Below, piece by piece: positions 16,346 to 25,618 of a stretch of 64,000 nt of DNA (its first letter is position 1; each line of letters starts with the position of its first letter). A model generated the notes under the pieces. That model was not told the DNA's origin. It saw only the letters and a program-made list of their open reading frames with translations, and did not search any database. The position numbers and the translations under genes are program-made. This DNA comes from Pedobacter sp. B4-66 (GTDB lineage: Bacteria > Bacteroidota > Bacteroidia > Sphingobacteriales > Sphingobacteriaceae): positions 62,001 to 126,000 of the forward strand of contig NZ_JAFVME010000008.1 in assembly GCF_018492665.1 (NCBI RefSeq), read 5' to 3'.

Positions 16346-18523
16346 TTATTCTTTTGTGATATGTACACCTTTTACATCACTGACGATGGTGTATAACTTT
16401 CCCTGCCAGGAAACATGCTGCAGTTTCCCATTAAATCCACGGGGTACGTTCGGAGATAACAAAGTTGGTTTATCTGCTGAAAGATCCGGACGAAAGCCAA
16501 AAAACGAACGAATAATCACTTCTGCAAATGCTGTTCCGCAAACTTCATTGGCGTCTTGCCCCCCACGGCTTGCTGTCCTAACAACGGGATCATTACCTCT
16601 GCTTTCAGCGCCAACGAACTCGTGAGCCTGGGCATACGGGCCTTCATGCGTAACTGCCTCAGATGCCCTAAGAAAGGCAAGCGCTTTATCAAAATCCCCA
16701 AATCGACACATGACATCCATGGTCAAGGCAGGCCATGCATCATAACTTCCCAATGGCCCATGATCGGGACGGTCAGATTTTTCCGCAGCAGGGTCTTTGA
16801 AAGACATCGCCCGCATCCATGTTTTAGTCAGGAGTTCAGTTTCCACAAAATGGTTCATCTCAGATTTGATCTTAGGTGACAAATCCCCTTCAAGTGCCTG
16901 CCCTACAGTTATGTAATCAAAACAATGGCGGATGGGTACTTTCTTCCCGGTGGTATCCATTGCGTTCCAAACTCCTTCTCCCGGTTCATAAAGTGCCAAT
17001 ACAAATGGCAGCAGCTTCTCTGCTTTGGACCGAAGTTCCTTTGCCCGATTAAAGTTCCCTAATTTTTCATAATAGCTGGCAGTTCTCCTGAGCATGTAAA
17101 CACTAGCCGCATTAAATGAGGAAACTCCCTGTATATAGCTTGGTGAGCATTCCAGCAAATTCGCTGGTCCACCATAATTGGCAAGCAAACTTTCTTTAGT
17201 CAATGGCCTTCTTTCATAGAACGTAGCCATATCGTCCAAATGTTGGAGCATTGTTTTGCCATTCACTATTTTCTTCAGAAAAGAGGTATCACCGGTTACC
17301 CCCAAGTAGGCATCCAAACTGCTAAAGATTGCCCAATCGTTGGCTGCATACCAAGGACCGGAGCCCTTACCGGACAGGTAATCCACGGCATAGCAGTTAC
17401 GCGTGTCCTGCAAAAACCATTTTGACAGTTGCTCCTTCATTTCCTTTGGTTCCAGGCTAGCCCAGGTATTCGGCCACATCGCAGCATCCCAGAAGTAAAC
17501 CAATGTATTTGCCCAGGTTGGTCCTGCCGTAACAAAACTCCGATTACTATAGGGAAGGTTAATTCTGCACATGAGCAAAGGTACAAGTGCACTTTCATAA
17601 TAGACCCGACGAATTTTGAGGTCATCAGTTATCAATATTGGATAATGCCCTGAGAAAAACTTACTGCCGGGTTTAAATGACATCTGCCAACGGGACTCCC
17701 ATTTCGATTTGGCAGCGCCAAATTCTGCATCAAAGTTTTCCGTCCACTTTCTGGCCGTAGCTGTTACTGATGGGACATCTTTGCCTATGGCATAAGCCAA
17801 TTCAATGACTTGACTCTTTCCTGGTGCAAGCGTTATTATCCAGCTGGTATTACCTTTTCCTTCTGCCGCTATCAATTCATCTGGTCTTGGATTGAAGGAA
17901 TAAACTGTTACCGCAGGTGATGAATTATCTTTAATTAAGAGCGTTTTTCCCTCCTTGTTAACGGAAGCTACAAAATTACTGTCTGATGGGCGATAATTAC
18001 CCCATGTAGCCCATTTCTCTGAAGCATACAAACGATTTTTACCGGAACCTTTCATAGAAAGGTTTAGCACCTGGGCTTTTTTGGAATGGTTATGCATCCT
18101 CAAGCGGATCAATACTCCCTGCTGTTCAAATGGCATACGCATGGTTGATTCCAATTCCACGCTATTTACGGTAGCTTTTCTAAGCACCTGACATGGATGC
18201 CATTGTGAAAGTGTAGCGTTTAAAGGCATCCCATCCAACAGCAATTCACCGGACAGACCACCCTGAGCATATGGGGGAACTGTCAGGTTCTGAAAAGCAG
18301 TAAGGTTTTGTGAGGCCTGGACCCCGCCCACAAAATTCATGACTGTAGGGAAGCTACGAAGTGTATTTACCTCTATCCATTGACCCGACAATTCGTCGAG
18401 TGAAGGAATAGCCAAGGTATTGATTGTTTTTTGCGAAGATAAATGATTATTATTTTCACGGTTTTGTGCAAGTACCATTACAGGCAACAACACCAGCAAT
18501 AAAATTGCTTTGATTTTCTTCAT
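16346..18523 (-). CDS. (alpha/alpha)6-barrel glycoside hydrolase, MGH1/GH63-like, exported
   Basis: A 725-residue secreted protein with signal peptide ending MVLAQ. The N-terminal 270 residues are beta-rich; the C-terminal 430 form an (alpha/alpha)6 barrel. Barrel motifs resemble the mannosylglycerate hydrolase-like and GH63 clan: YFWDAAMWPNTWASLEPKEM (about 345-365), GPWYAANDWAIFSSLDAYL, and GPLGSYDAWPALTMDVM near 610. Exact GH family is uncertain; an alpha-glucosidase/mannosidase-type activity is plausible. It is the first gene of the minus-strand group and is divergent from the AraC regulator. Confidence 0.75.
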   Translation of the reverse strand: MKKIKAILLLVLLPVMVLAQNRENNNHLSSQKTINTLAIPSLDELSGQWIEVNTLRSFPTVMNFVGGVQASQNLTAFQNLTVPPYAQGGLSGELLLDGMPLNATLSQWHPCQVLRKATVNSVELESTMRMPFEQQGVLIRLRMHNHSKKAQVLNLSMKGSGKNRLYASEKWATWGNYRPSDSNFVASVNKEGKTLLIKDNSSPAVTVYSFNPRPDELIAAEGKGNTSWIITLAPGKSQVIELAYAIGKDVPSVTATARKWTENFDAEFGAAKSKWESRWQMSFKPGSKFFSGHYPILITDDLKIRRVYYESALVPLLMCRINLPYSNRSFVTAGPTWANTLVYFWDAAMWPNTWASLEPKEMKEQLSKWFLQDTRNCYAVDYLSGKGSGPWYAANDWAIFSSLDAYLGVTGDTSFLKKIVNGKTMLQHLDDMATFYERRPLTKESLLANYGGPANLLECSPSYIQGVSSFNAASVYMLRRTASYYEKLGNFNRAKELRSKAEKLLPFVLALYEPGEGVWNAMDTTGKKVPIRHCFDYITVGQALEGDLSPKIKSEMNHFVETELLTKTWMRAMSFKDPAAEKSDRPDHGPLGSYDAWPALTMDVMCRFGDFDKALAFLRASEAVTHEGPYAQAHEFVGAESRGNDPVVRTASRGGQDANEVCGTAFAEVIIRSFFGFRPDLSADKPTLLSPNVPRGFNGKLQHVSWQGKLYTIVSDVKGVHITKE

Positions 18524-18558
18524 AGCTACTTATTATCTCTCTGTCACTAGTTAAGAGT

Positions 18559-18589
18559 TTTGACGTTCTTCAATAGTGAATTATATTTG
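18559..18589 (+). promoter_or_regulatory. Bacteroidota consensus promoter for the AraC gene
   Basis: TTTG at 18559-18562, a 19-base spacer, then TATATTTG at 18582-18589: full match to the Bacteroidota primary sigma consensus (TTTG ... TAnnTTTG). It points to the AraC gene and predicts a leader of roughly 190 bases before ATG 18789. The same 265-bp gap must also hold the promoter of the divergent glycosidase operon. Confidence 0.65.
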
Positions 18590-18788
18590 ATATCTGACTG
18601 GTATTAGTTTACATTGTATTGGTAATTGCGACCTGAAAACTAGCACCTGCTTAAGCAAAAGTATTTCTTAGTAAAAAATATTTAAGACTCTAATTTATCA
18701 ATTACTAACACTCTATTGAATTTATAGTGACAATAGATTGATTTTCACGTCAAAAAAGGATAAGTTTATAAAAACCATTAATTACAAA

Positions 18789-19700
18789 ATGCCAGTTTAT
18801 TTTGAAAAGATAACTTCCACCCCGGGCGAACCGATTTTCACCAAATGGCTTGAAGAGAAAATATTTTCTTTTCCTTTACATTATCATCCGGAGATCGAAC
18901 TCACATTAATATTAGAAGGTTTTGGAAAACGATTTGTTGGTGATAGTATTGAGGATTTTGAACCTGGAGATCTTGTCTTGATAGGAGAAAATATCCCTCA
19001 TTTTTGGTGCAATGGCAATAACCCTACAGATCGTTATTCACAGGCAATTGTAGTTCAATTTAATAAGTCCTTCCTTGGCGAATTTTTTTTCAAATCAGCT
19101 GGAGCAGATCATATAGACAAATTAATCAGCAACAGTAATAAAGGAATATGTTTAAAAGATCCGGCAATAAAAGCATTAATTCAGGAGAAGTTAATGAGAA
19201 TAGTCCATCTGGATACCTTTGAAAAAACTATGCTCTTACTTGAAATACTTAATATTTTTGCAAAATCGGATGTGTATTATTTATCCAGTTCGGGTTTCAA
19301 ACCGAATCTGAATGAAATTGACTGTACAAGGCTGAATAAAGTATACAATTATGTTTACGATAATATCAGTAATTCATTTGAAATATCAGATGTAGCAAAC
19401 TTGTTAAATATGAGTATCTCTAATTTTTGCCATTATTTCAAAAAAAGAACAAAAAAAAATTTTACCCAATTTATAAACGAAACAAGGATTGGTAATGCAA
19501 AACGACTGCTAATTGAAACCGACAAATCCATAGCTGAAATTGCATATGAAAGCGGTTACAGCAGTTTATCTAATTTTAATAAACAATTTAATTCTTTAGT
19601 TAAGTTCTCACCAAAACAATTCAGGAAGAATTATTCTTTCAATCCCATTTTACCTTTGGTTAATTCAGAGAATTTAATTGTTATTGATTCAAACATTTAA
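18789..19700 (+). CDS. AraC-family transcriptional regulator with cupin sensor
   Basis: A 303-residue regulator starting at ATG 18789 (an upstream TTG would add 17 residues without domain content). The N-terminal cupin (about 1-130) shows PLHYHPEIELTLILEG and GDLVLIGENIPHFW, the small-molecule pocket. The C-terminal AraC domain (about 200-295) has both helix-turn-helix motifs: SFEISDVANLLNMSISNFCHYFKK and SIAEIAYESGYSSLSNFNKQF, then KFSPKQFRK. It is transcribed divergently from the glycosidase-PhyH-GH92 genes and most likely activates them in response to a sugar. Confidence 0.9.
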   Translation: MPVYFEKITSTPGEPIFTKWLEEKIFSFPLHYHPEIELTLILEGFGKRFVGDSIEDFEPGDLVLIGENIPHFWCNGNNPTDRYSQAIVVQFNKSFLGEFFFKSAGADHIDKLISNSNKGICLKDPAIKALIQEKLMRIVHLDTFEKTMLLLEILNIFAKSDVYYLSSSGFKPNLNEIDCTRLNKVYNYVYDNISNSFEISDVANLLNMSISNFCHYFKKRTKKNFTQFINETRIGNAKRLLIETDKSIAEIAYESGYSSLSNFNKQFNSLVKFSPKQFRKNYSFNPILPLVNSENLIVIDSNI

Positions 19701-20115
19701 CTGGAAATTCAGTTCCAATTAGACCAGTTTCATGAAGGTAATTATTAGTACTTCAATGGCACTTAATGTTATCAACAAGCACGGAATCCCCACATAAATG
19801 AGTAAAAAGCTTCCATCGTCTATTTTTCCTCGCTGCTTTTCAATTTCCAAAAAAAGTAATTACACTAACCATTCCCAGACAATACCATTTTCACTGTTGT
19901 TCTTCGCCATCTATTTAATGGCAAATAGCCAGATGCTCGAAGCTAACATTTTTTTTACAAGCACAAACCAAGGTAATAAAAAACATTTAATTAACTTAGT
20001 TTCAATCACTTTCAGCTGAAAGTTTATGCTAATAATTTCAAGTTAATCAAATTCATTCGCTTATGTCAGATTAAACAAATCAATAAATATATAACCAAAT
20101 CTAAAATCATCCCTT
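19701..20115. other. 415-bp gap with decayed repeat
   Basis: Carries the second copy of the 12700-12779 repeat and, at 19798-20019, a 73-codon frame with a hydrophobic middle that I do not regard as a supported gene. No promoter could be assigned for the phosphoesterase downstream. Confidence 0.45.
19708..19765. repeat. Decayed repeat, right copy
   Basis: TTCAGTTCCAATTAGACCAG at 19708-19727 (19 of 20 identical to the left copy) and ATTATTAGTACTTCAATGGC at 19741-19760 extending to 19765 (2 differences in 25). The left copy has 22 extra bases between the blocks. On the minus strand it encodes a hydrophobic tail, LSAIEVLIIT, related to that of the left copy. Confidence 0.7.
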
Positions 20116-22863
20116 ATGAATTCAAGATTTCAAAATCCCAGAAACCCACTGGCCGCGATGTGGGCTTCAGCGGTAGAGAACTACCTGCGTGGAAAACATC
20201 CCGAACTGAACATTCAGCAGATCCGTCAACTGCCAATGATGCAGGGAGCCTATGCACACCTGAACCAACTGAAACAGAAACTGCAGGTATCCAAACCACC
20301 CGCGACACCCTCCCCGGCGGAAACAGATCAGGATTTGAAGGTTGCTCAAATGGCTTATCTATCCCAGACCTTTTTCAATTTTGCCCTAACCGCTGCTGCC
20401 TTTTACACTACAGGCAGTGTGATGTATGAAAGCTACATTGCCTTACTGGAGGACTATAACAAGACAAATAATAATGCCGATTTCAGCTCCGATGACCTTG
20501 CAGGTTTTGCATTGTGCGTGATCGTATGGGTGGGATTGGTCGGGCTAACCGGGCTAAGTACGACAGAGCGGAGCTTCCTGAATTATCTGATCAACCTGCT
20601 GCCACTCAGTACCGCGCAAAAACAGGAGATTAATGACTTTTGGGACACCATTCCTAAATATGGCTATACCCTTCAATATCGTAACGCAAAAGCTTACCCG
20701 AACTACCAAGCGATCCCCTGGACGATCCCTCCAGAAGCGCAGATTGTCATCCTTGGAGACTGGGGTACTGCACTAGACGACGCACATCAATTTCTGTATG
20801 CCATCTGGAAAAAAGCCTACCAGAAAAGTTCAGACGGAACGGTCGTATTTCTTCACTTGGGAGATATCTATTATTGCGGTCTTCCGTATGAATGCCAGGA
20901 TTACTTCCATAATGTATTCGTCAATGTAGGGAAACAATTACAGGCGGATATCAATGACAGTAAATTTAATCCCACCCCCCCAATCTTTACCTTGCCAGGT
21001 AACCACGAATACTATTCCTACGGTTACGGTTATTTTCAATTGCTGGATACACTGAATAAAAATGTGCCCAACATCGACGCTGCTCAGCTTTCTCAGCAGT
21101 GCAGCTTCTTTTGCCTGCGAACTAAAGATAACAGATGGCAGTTCCTGGGAATGGATACTGGTCAGGCCGACGGGAACGGACTGCTGGCGGCACTGGAAGG
21201 CCTTGGAGATTTAGCCAAGGATTGGTTTAATAGCTATCTGCCTGACTGGGGCTGGGTTCAATGGCTCTCTCATCTGGCCCAAAACACCTATGATGACTTT
21301 GTCGGTCCCTTCCAGCCAACATTGAACAATGAAGAGTTGAGCTGGCTGAAGGACAAATTGGATCACTTCAATGGTAAAACGATTATGTTGTCACATCACC
21401 AGTTATTCACACGCCAGGCCAAGATTAACCACAACAATCCGGTATACCTGAATACCTGGCTGGATAAAAACTTCAGTTACTACTTCACCAATAAGATCGC
21501 AGCATGGTACTGGGGCCACGAGCATAGTTTTGCATTGTACCTCGATGGGCTGTGGGGGCTGAACAAAGGCCGTTTGTTGGGCAGCAGCAGCTATGAAGCC
21601 ACATTAGGCAAGGATGATCCTTATGCCAACAACCACCCAATGGTTCCCTTCGCCCCAAACATGGACGAAGGGTTGGTAGACCAAAATAAGGACGGCCTGT
21701 ATCACCATGTCGGGGCCATTCTACATCAAAGCGGTTCGGCCATGAAGGCCAGGTACTATCAGTTTCCTGCATGGACACAACTGGATTCGGTTCCAGAGAA
21801 TCGGCAACTCGAGGAAATCACCGATGTGGCAGAAGAAATTACTACCTCCTTCACATCACTTAAACCAAGCTGGATCGGAAATCAAGTGATCAACGAGAAT
21901 AACGTGACTACAGATAAAAGCCCTGCAATCACAAGCTGGAACGACATGCTATACATGCTGTATAATGATGGCGGTAACCTGAAAGTATGCACGGCCAATA
22001 CCGCCGGTTATCGTCCGGAAAGCAGCAAATCTGTGCCAGCCTGGAGTAGCCCTGCGAATGTTAAAGTCAACAATAATAGCCTGAAAACAGGAAATTCTCC
22101 TTCCGTTATCGCAGTAGACGCCCATGTTTATGGTTTTTATCTCGACGACAAAAAATACATCCAGGGGATTGTCGCGCCGGCGACCAGCAGTACCCCGGGC
22201 AACTGGACTTCCATCGGAAAAATGCCCAGCCAGGTAGGCGATGCCGCTCCCTCGGTATGTTTCTTTCAGGGCAGGATCTATATTGTGTATCGCCGGGCCA
22301 GCGACAAAGATGTGGGCTGGGCGTATTATGATGTAGTAGACAAAACCTGGACGGATTTCGGCCAGCTATTTCCCAATGGCACTAACTATGGCACCTCCTA
22401 CACTCCTGCACTTGCGACGGATGCGTATCACATCTATATGGCCTATCAGCGGGATGGAACAGATATAGGATGGGCTGTGGGAACTCCATCGACTTCTGCT
22501 CCCATCGACACGGAGAACAACATCAAGTGGAAAGATAAAGGTAAGCTCATGACCAGTGCCAAAGAAGAAACAACCAACCCCGACACCAAAATTGGTCTCA
22601 CACTTCAGTATGCAGCAGGAGTCTTTCTGCTGGTTTATACTTCAACCAATAACGACCTTACCCAGTGTGCACTAAATGGTACAGATGCAAATAATACCGG
22701 TAGCTGGATTGGCAGCAATACGGTGAAAGTGATTGTAAACGGCAGCGGTAACAGAGCTAACGCCAGCAGTAGGTGTGCCCCGGCACTGGCCATTACATCG
22801 GTGGGAGGCTTCCTGGTCTATCGCGGCGAGGAAAAAGATGAAATTCACTGGGCTTATTACTAA
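20116..22863 (+). CDS. Large metallophosphoesterase with membrane segment and lectin-like C-terminal repeats
   Basis: A 915-residue protein without a normal signal peptide. Residues about 75-155 include hydrophobic stretches (FALCVIVWVGLVGLTGL is the strongest). A calcineurin-like phosphoesterase domain follows with all metal motifs: GDWG (about 214), LGDIYYCG (about 250), GNHEYY (about 295), SHHQ (about 425) and GHEH (about 466). Residues about 610-915 contain repeated blocks of SPAITSWNDMLYMLY, SPSVIAVDAHVYGFY, APSVCFFQGRIYIVYR and TPALATDAYHIYMAY type, consistent with a beta-propeller of sialidase/lectin style. Substrate unknown. G+C is clearly higher than in genes right of 23.5 kb, which fits acquisition. 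A hairpin follows at 22929-22961. Confidence 0.82.
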   Translation: MNSRFQNPRNPLAAMWASAVENYLRGKHPELNIQQIRQLPMMQGAYAHLNQLKQKLQVSKPPATPSPAETDQDLKVAQMAYLSQTFFNFALTAAAFYTTGSVMYESYIALLEDYNKTNNNADFSSDDLAGFALCVIVWVGLVGLTGLSTTERSFLNYLINLLPLSTAQKQEINDFWDTIPKYGYTLQYRNAKAYPNYQAIPWTIPPEAQIVILGDWGTALDDAHQFLYAIWKKAYQKSSDGTVVFLHLGDIYYCGLPYECQDYFHNVFVNVGKQLQADINDSKFNPTPPIFTLPGNHEYYSYGYGYFQLLDTLNKNVPNIDAAQLSQQCSFFCLRTKDNRWQFLGMDTGQADGNGLLAALEGLGDLAKDWFNSYLPDWGWVQWLSHLAQNTYDDFVGPFQPTLNNEELSWLKDKLDHFNGKTIMLSHHQLFTRQAKINHNNPVYLNTWLDKNFSYYFTNKIAAWYWGHEHSFALYLDGLWGLNKGRLLGSSSYEATLGKDDPYANNHPMVPFAPNMDEGLVDQNKDGLYHHVGAILHQSGSAMKARYYQFPAWTQLDSVPENRQLEEITDVAEEITTSFTSLKPSWIGNQVINENNVTTDKSPAITSWNDMLYMLYNDGGNLKVCTANTAGYRPESSKSVPAWSSPANVKVNNNSLKTGNSPSVIAVDAHVYGFYLDDKKYIQGIVAPATSSTPGNWTSIGKMPSQVGDAAPSVCFFQGRIYIVYRRASDKDVGWAYYDVVDKTWTDFGQLFPNGTNYGTSYTPALATDAYHIYMAYQRDGTDIGWAVGTPSTSAPIDTENNIKWKDKGKLMTSAKEETTNPDTKIGLTLQYAAGVFLLVYTSTNNDLTQCALNGTDANNTGSWIGSNTVKVIVNGSGNRANASSRCAPALAITSVGGFLVYRGEEKDEIHWAYY

Positions 22864-22928
22864 GCCTTGCCGGCCTTACAAAGTGCACTAGCTATTGAAT
22901 TAACAGTTTAAACACTTTAAAACATCAC

Positions 22929-22961
22929 CTGCGGGCTTCCATACCTATGGGAGACCCGCAG
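22929..22961 (+). terminator. Terminator-like hairpin after phosphoesterase
   Basis: CTGCGGG at 22929-22935 pairs with CCCGCAG at 22955-22961, with further pairing inside. It is followed by a T-rich but interrupted stretch. Confidence 0.5.
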
Positions 22962-23049
22962 ATTGTATATTTTGCAGACATTCCATTGGAAGAACCAGAA
23001 TTTCACTACAGCTTGAGGCATTGTTAGTGATCGGGAAGAACAACCATAA

Positions 23050-23199
23050 AAGGTAGCTATCAAGGTACTAGGACGCAATGGTATTCATTTAAATGAGGAA
23101 AAGGTTGAAATAATATTGGATTTTCTTTACCTCATTGCAAGGACATATAGCGATATCAGAGTGAATGATTACTACGGGATATTTGAAGCCAAGAAATGA
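23050..23199 (+). pseudogene. Start-less fragment resembling a small accessory-element protein
   Basis: The open stretch encodes about 49 residues including NGIHLNEEKVEIILDFLYLI, ending in TGA at 23197-23199, and is preceded by an in-frame TAA with no usable start. The NEEKVEIILDFLY pattern reminds me of short proteins found in Bacteroidota mobile elements, but the assignment is weak. Confidence 0.35.
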
Positions 23200-23350
23200 T
23201 TCGAACACTAAGATCTGCCTACCAATGGATTTTAGACAATTTTATCACTAAAGAAACTCACATGCAAAAATAGTTAGAAAAATCTCGAACACCTTTTTAA
23301 CTTTTAAAATCCAGATGTAAATATTTAAAAATCAGAATTTTAAGGACATA

Positions 23351-23384
23351 AAAAAAGGAAATAACCAATTATGGTTATTTCCTT
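23351..23384 (-). terminator. Terminator of tRNA-Ser
   Basis: Perfect 12-bp stem (23355-23366 with 23373-23384, 6-base loop) a few bases after the 3' end of the tRNA on the minus strand, followed on that strand by a T-tract. Confidence 0.85.
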
Positions 23385-23387
23385 AAG

Positions 23388-23474
23388 CGGAGGAAGAGGG
23401 ATTCGAACCCTCGGTACCGTTGCCAGTACGACAGTTTAGCAAACTGTTCCTTTCGGCCACTCAGGCATCCCTCC
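23388..23474 (-). tRNA. tRNA-Ser (anticodon GCU)
   Basis: An 87-base tRNA on the minus strand. The acceptor GGAGGGA pairs with TTCCTCC (one G-T), with G as discriminator base. The anticodon stem-loop ACAGT-TTGCTAA-ACTGT gives anticodon GCT, so it reads AGC/AGU serine codons. The long variable arm and the T-arm GGGTTCGAATCCC are as expected for tRNA-Ser. The terminal CCA is not encoded. It sits at the junction between the accessory left part and the A+T-rich core right part. Confidence 0.97.
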
Positions 23475-23539
23475 GTATCTCGAAATCTCCCTTTCGAGGT
23501 TGCAAATATAGCAATTCATTAATATTTACAAAAGAAATT

Positions 23540-25618
23540 TTATAGAGTTTGTTGATAATCTATGCGAACATGATAGATACTCATAAGCATCGTCTTGAAT
23601 ATCAACTTTATAGTTTCAAGATCTTTTAATGTAATATCGCAATTATCTAGTTGATTTTGTTCAAGTTTATAGTCAATTATACGTTCAACCAGGTCATTTA
23701 TGCTCTGAGCATCCGGATTTTTAAGACTTCTTGACGCCGCTTCCACCGAATCTGCCAACATTAAAACACCAGTTTCTTTAGAAAAAGGTATTGGCCCAGG
23801 ATATCGGAAAATATTCTCATCAACAAATTTCTCAGGAGAATTCTTTAAAAACGACTGATAAAAATAATCTACACGAGTGTTACCATGGTGAGTTCTGATA
23901 AAGTCTATTACACTTTCCGGCAATTGATGCCTACGAGTAATTTCTATGCCCTTATGCACGTGCTTAATGATGATCTGAGCACTTTGCTCATAAGGCAGCT
24001 TATCATGCGGACTAAGCCCTGTATTTTGATTCTCAATAAAGTATTGAGGGTTCTCTATTTTACCAATATCATGGTACAATGCACCAGCCCGAACTAGTAG
24101 CGAGTTCCCTCCTATTTTAAATATAGCAGCTTCTGCCAGGTTTGCCACCTGCAAGGAGTGTTGGAATGTACCTGGTGCTTTAAAAGCAAGCTCCCTCAGC
24201 AACTTATTATTAGTATTGGTAAGTTCAATTAATGCCACATCAGATGTAATTCCAAATAGTCGCTCAAAAGCATAAATTAAAGGATAAGCAAGTAAAGAAA
24301 GTAACACACTCACTATAAACGGAACAAAATTAAGCCATTCTATCTGGCCAATAGAACCTTCTCTAAGTAAAGCAATACCAACAAATGAAATAAAATAGGC
24401 AGTAAGGATAAACAATGCCGACAATAACAACTGCTCCCTTTTAACTAAGTTCCGAATACTATAAATTGCAACCATACCTGCGGTTACTTGATAATATACA
24501 AACTCAAAACTGTTTGGCACAAAGAAACCGGCAATCAAGATCACCAGTAAATGCAAGTATAAAGCCAGCCTTGTATCAAATAGTATCCTTATAATAATGG
24601 GGACTATACAATATGGTATGTAATATAAACTAGGCAAATTTAGCTTTATTGCCCATGATAAAGCCAGGAGCATAGTTGTTGTAACCAGTAATATCAGAGA
24701 AAGCTGACGGTTATCTGCAAATATATCCTTACGAAACAAATGCAAAAACACCATTAATAAGCAAACATTAAAGCCTACCAGCAAGATCTGCCCAAAGTAA
24801 ACCAAGCTACTATCACCAATTGATTTAGATTGCGCCTCGTATATCTCCTTAAATGATTGCAGCTTTTGATAAATTTCGTCATCAATTACATTATTTTTTG
24901 CAATTATAAGTTCACCTTTCTGAACCATCCCTCTGGTTGTAGAAAGACTATTAATTGCATTCTCTTGCACAATACCAGTTAGCTTCTCATTAAAGATAAT
25001 GTTAGGCTGTAAATGGTCTTCTACAAGATTGACAATTGCCTCTTTTACTTTCAAATTTACCGACTGAAAATTGTCTTTAAAATAATCAAGCGCAGTTTGA
25101 ACTGTAAATACATCCTGACTACTGACAGCTCTACTTACATTATTATCCAGCAACGAGAAATCATAATTTTGGCTCCCCTTCTGATGTTTTGCATTAATTG
25201 CAATGATTCCCTTATCGTATATCGATTTCAAGAGTTTAAATGAAGATTCCCTGTACATCTCCTTTTCATTTTCAGGAAGCGCATTACTTCTCCATTTTAC
25301 GTCAAACTCATTTAAATAAGCCTCTTCAACATCATTAATCAGATACTTGTTTATGGTATAAATTGGCAATACATTATTCAAAGCATCCTTTTTATCAGTA
25401 TCTACCTGTGGATTAGTTTTTAGTATTGCAAAATTAAATGGAGAGATAAGATCTTTATTTTTCCAGATTTCACCCTTTTCAAATTCGTACCTGAAACGTG
25501 GTTGTTTTGGTAAAAAAGTAGTGATTATCAATACAGAAAGCACCATCATGATATACTTGATATTTGATGAATACTTACGGTAAAGCACCCTATGAGAATT
25601 CTTTTTGATTTTTGCCAA
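23540..25618 (-). CDS. 7TM receptor-type HD-domain phosphodiesterase (PgpH family)
   Basis: A 692-residue membrane protein: one N-terminal helix (about 25-40), a long extracytoplasmic 7TMR-HDED domain (about 45-270), seven transmembrane helices (about 275-460) and a cytoplasmic HD domain. HD residues are visible as HSLQVANLAEAA, LYHDIGK (about 513-517) and THHGNTRVDYFY. The family includes Listeria PgpH, which hydrolyses c-di-AMP. Whether this member acts on c-di-AMP is inference. It ends near the tRNA-Ser gene and is divergent from the thiolase gene. Confidence 0.92.
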   Translation of the reverse strand: MAKIKKNSHRVLYRKYSSNIKYIMMVLSVLIITTFLPKQPRFRYEFEKGEIWKNKDLISPFNFAILKTNPQVDTDKKDALNNVLPIYTINKYLINDVEEAYLNEFDVKWRSNALPENEKEMYRESSFKLLKSIYDKGIIAINAKHQKGSQNYDFSLLDNNVSRAVSSQDVFTVQTALDYFKDNFQSVNLKVKEAIVNLVEDHLQPNIIFNEKLTGIVQENAINSLSTTRGMVQKGELIIAKNNVIDDEIYQKLQSFKEIYEAQSKSIGDSSLVYFGQILLVGFNVCLLMVFLHLFRKDIFADNRQLSLILLVTTTMLLALSWAIKLNLPSLYYIPYCIVPIIIRILFDTRLALYLHLLVILIAGFFVPNSFEFVYYQVTAGMVAIYSIRNLVKREQLLLSALFILTAYFISFVGIALLREGSIGQIEWLNFVPFIVSVLLSLLAYPLIYAFERLFGITSDVALIELTNTNNKLLRELAFKAPGTFQHSLQVANLAEAAIFKIGGNSLLVRAGALYHDIGKIENPQYFIENQNTGLSPHDKLPYEQSAQIIIKHVHKGIEITRRHQLPESVIDFIRTHHGNTRVDYFYQSFLKNSPEKFVDENIFRYPGPIPFSKETGVLMLADSVEAASRSLKNPDAQSINDLVERIIDYKLEQNQLDNCDITLKDLETIKLIFKTMLMSIYHVRIDYQQTL

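Larger units (their letters stand above)
22864..23387. other. 524-bp gap with hairpin, gene remnant and tRNA terminator
   Basis: Between the phosphoesterase and the tRNA gene lie a terminator-like hairpin (22929-22961), an open stretch without start codon (23050-23199) and the tRNA terminator (23351-23384). No intact gene is seen. Confidence 0.5.

Noticed and set aside
19798..20019. 73-codon frame with hydrophobic segment
   Set aside because: Composition is odd, no family is recognised and it sits in a decayed region. A lost signal-peptide gene is possible but not supported.
23201..23225. tRNA-like GATTCGAAC segment
   Set aside because: No acceptor or anticodon stem can be built around it; it is a chance match to the T-loop.
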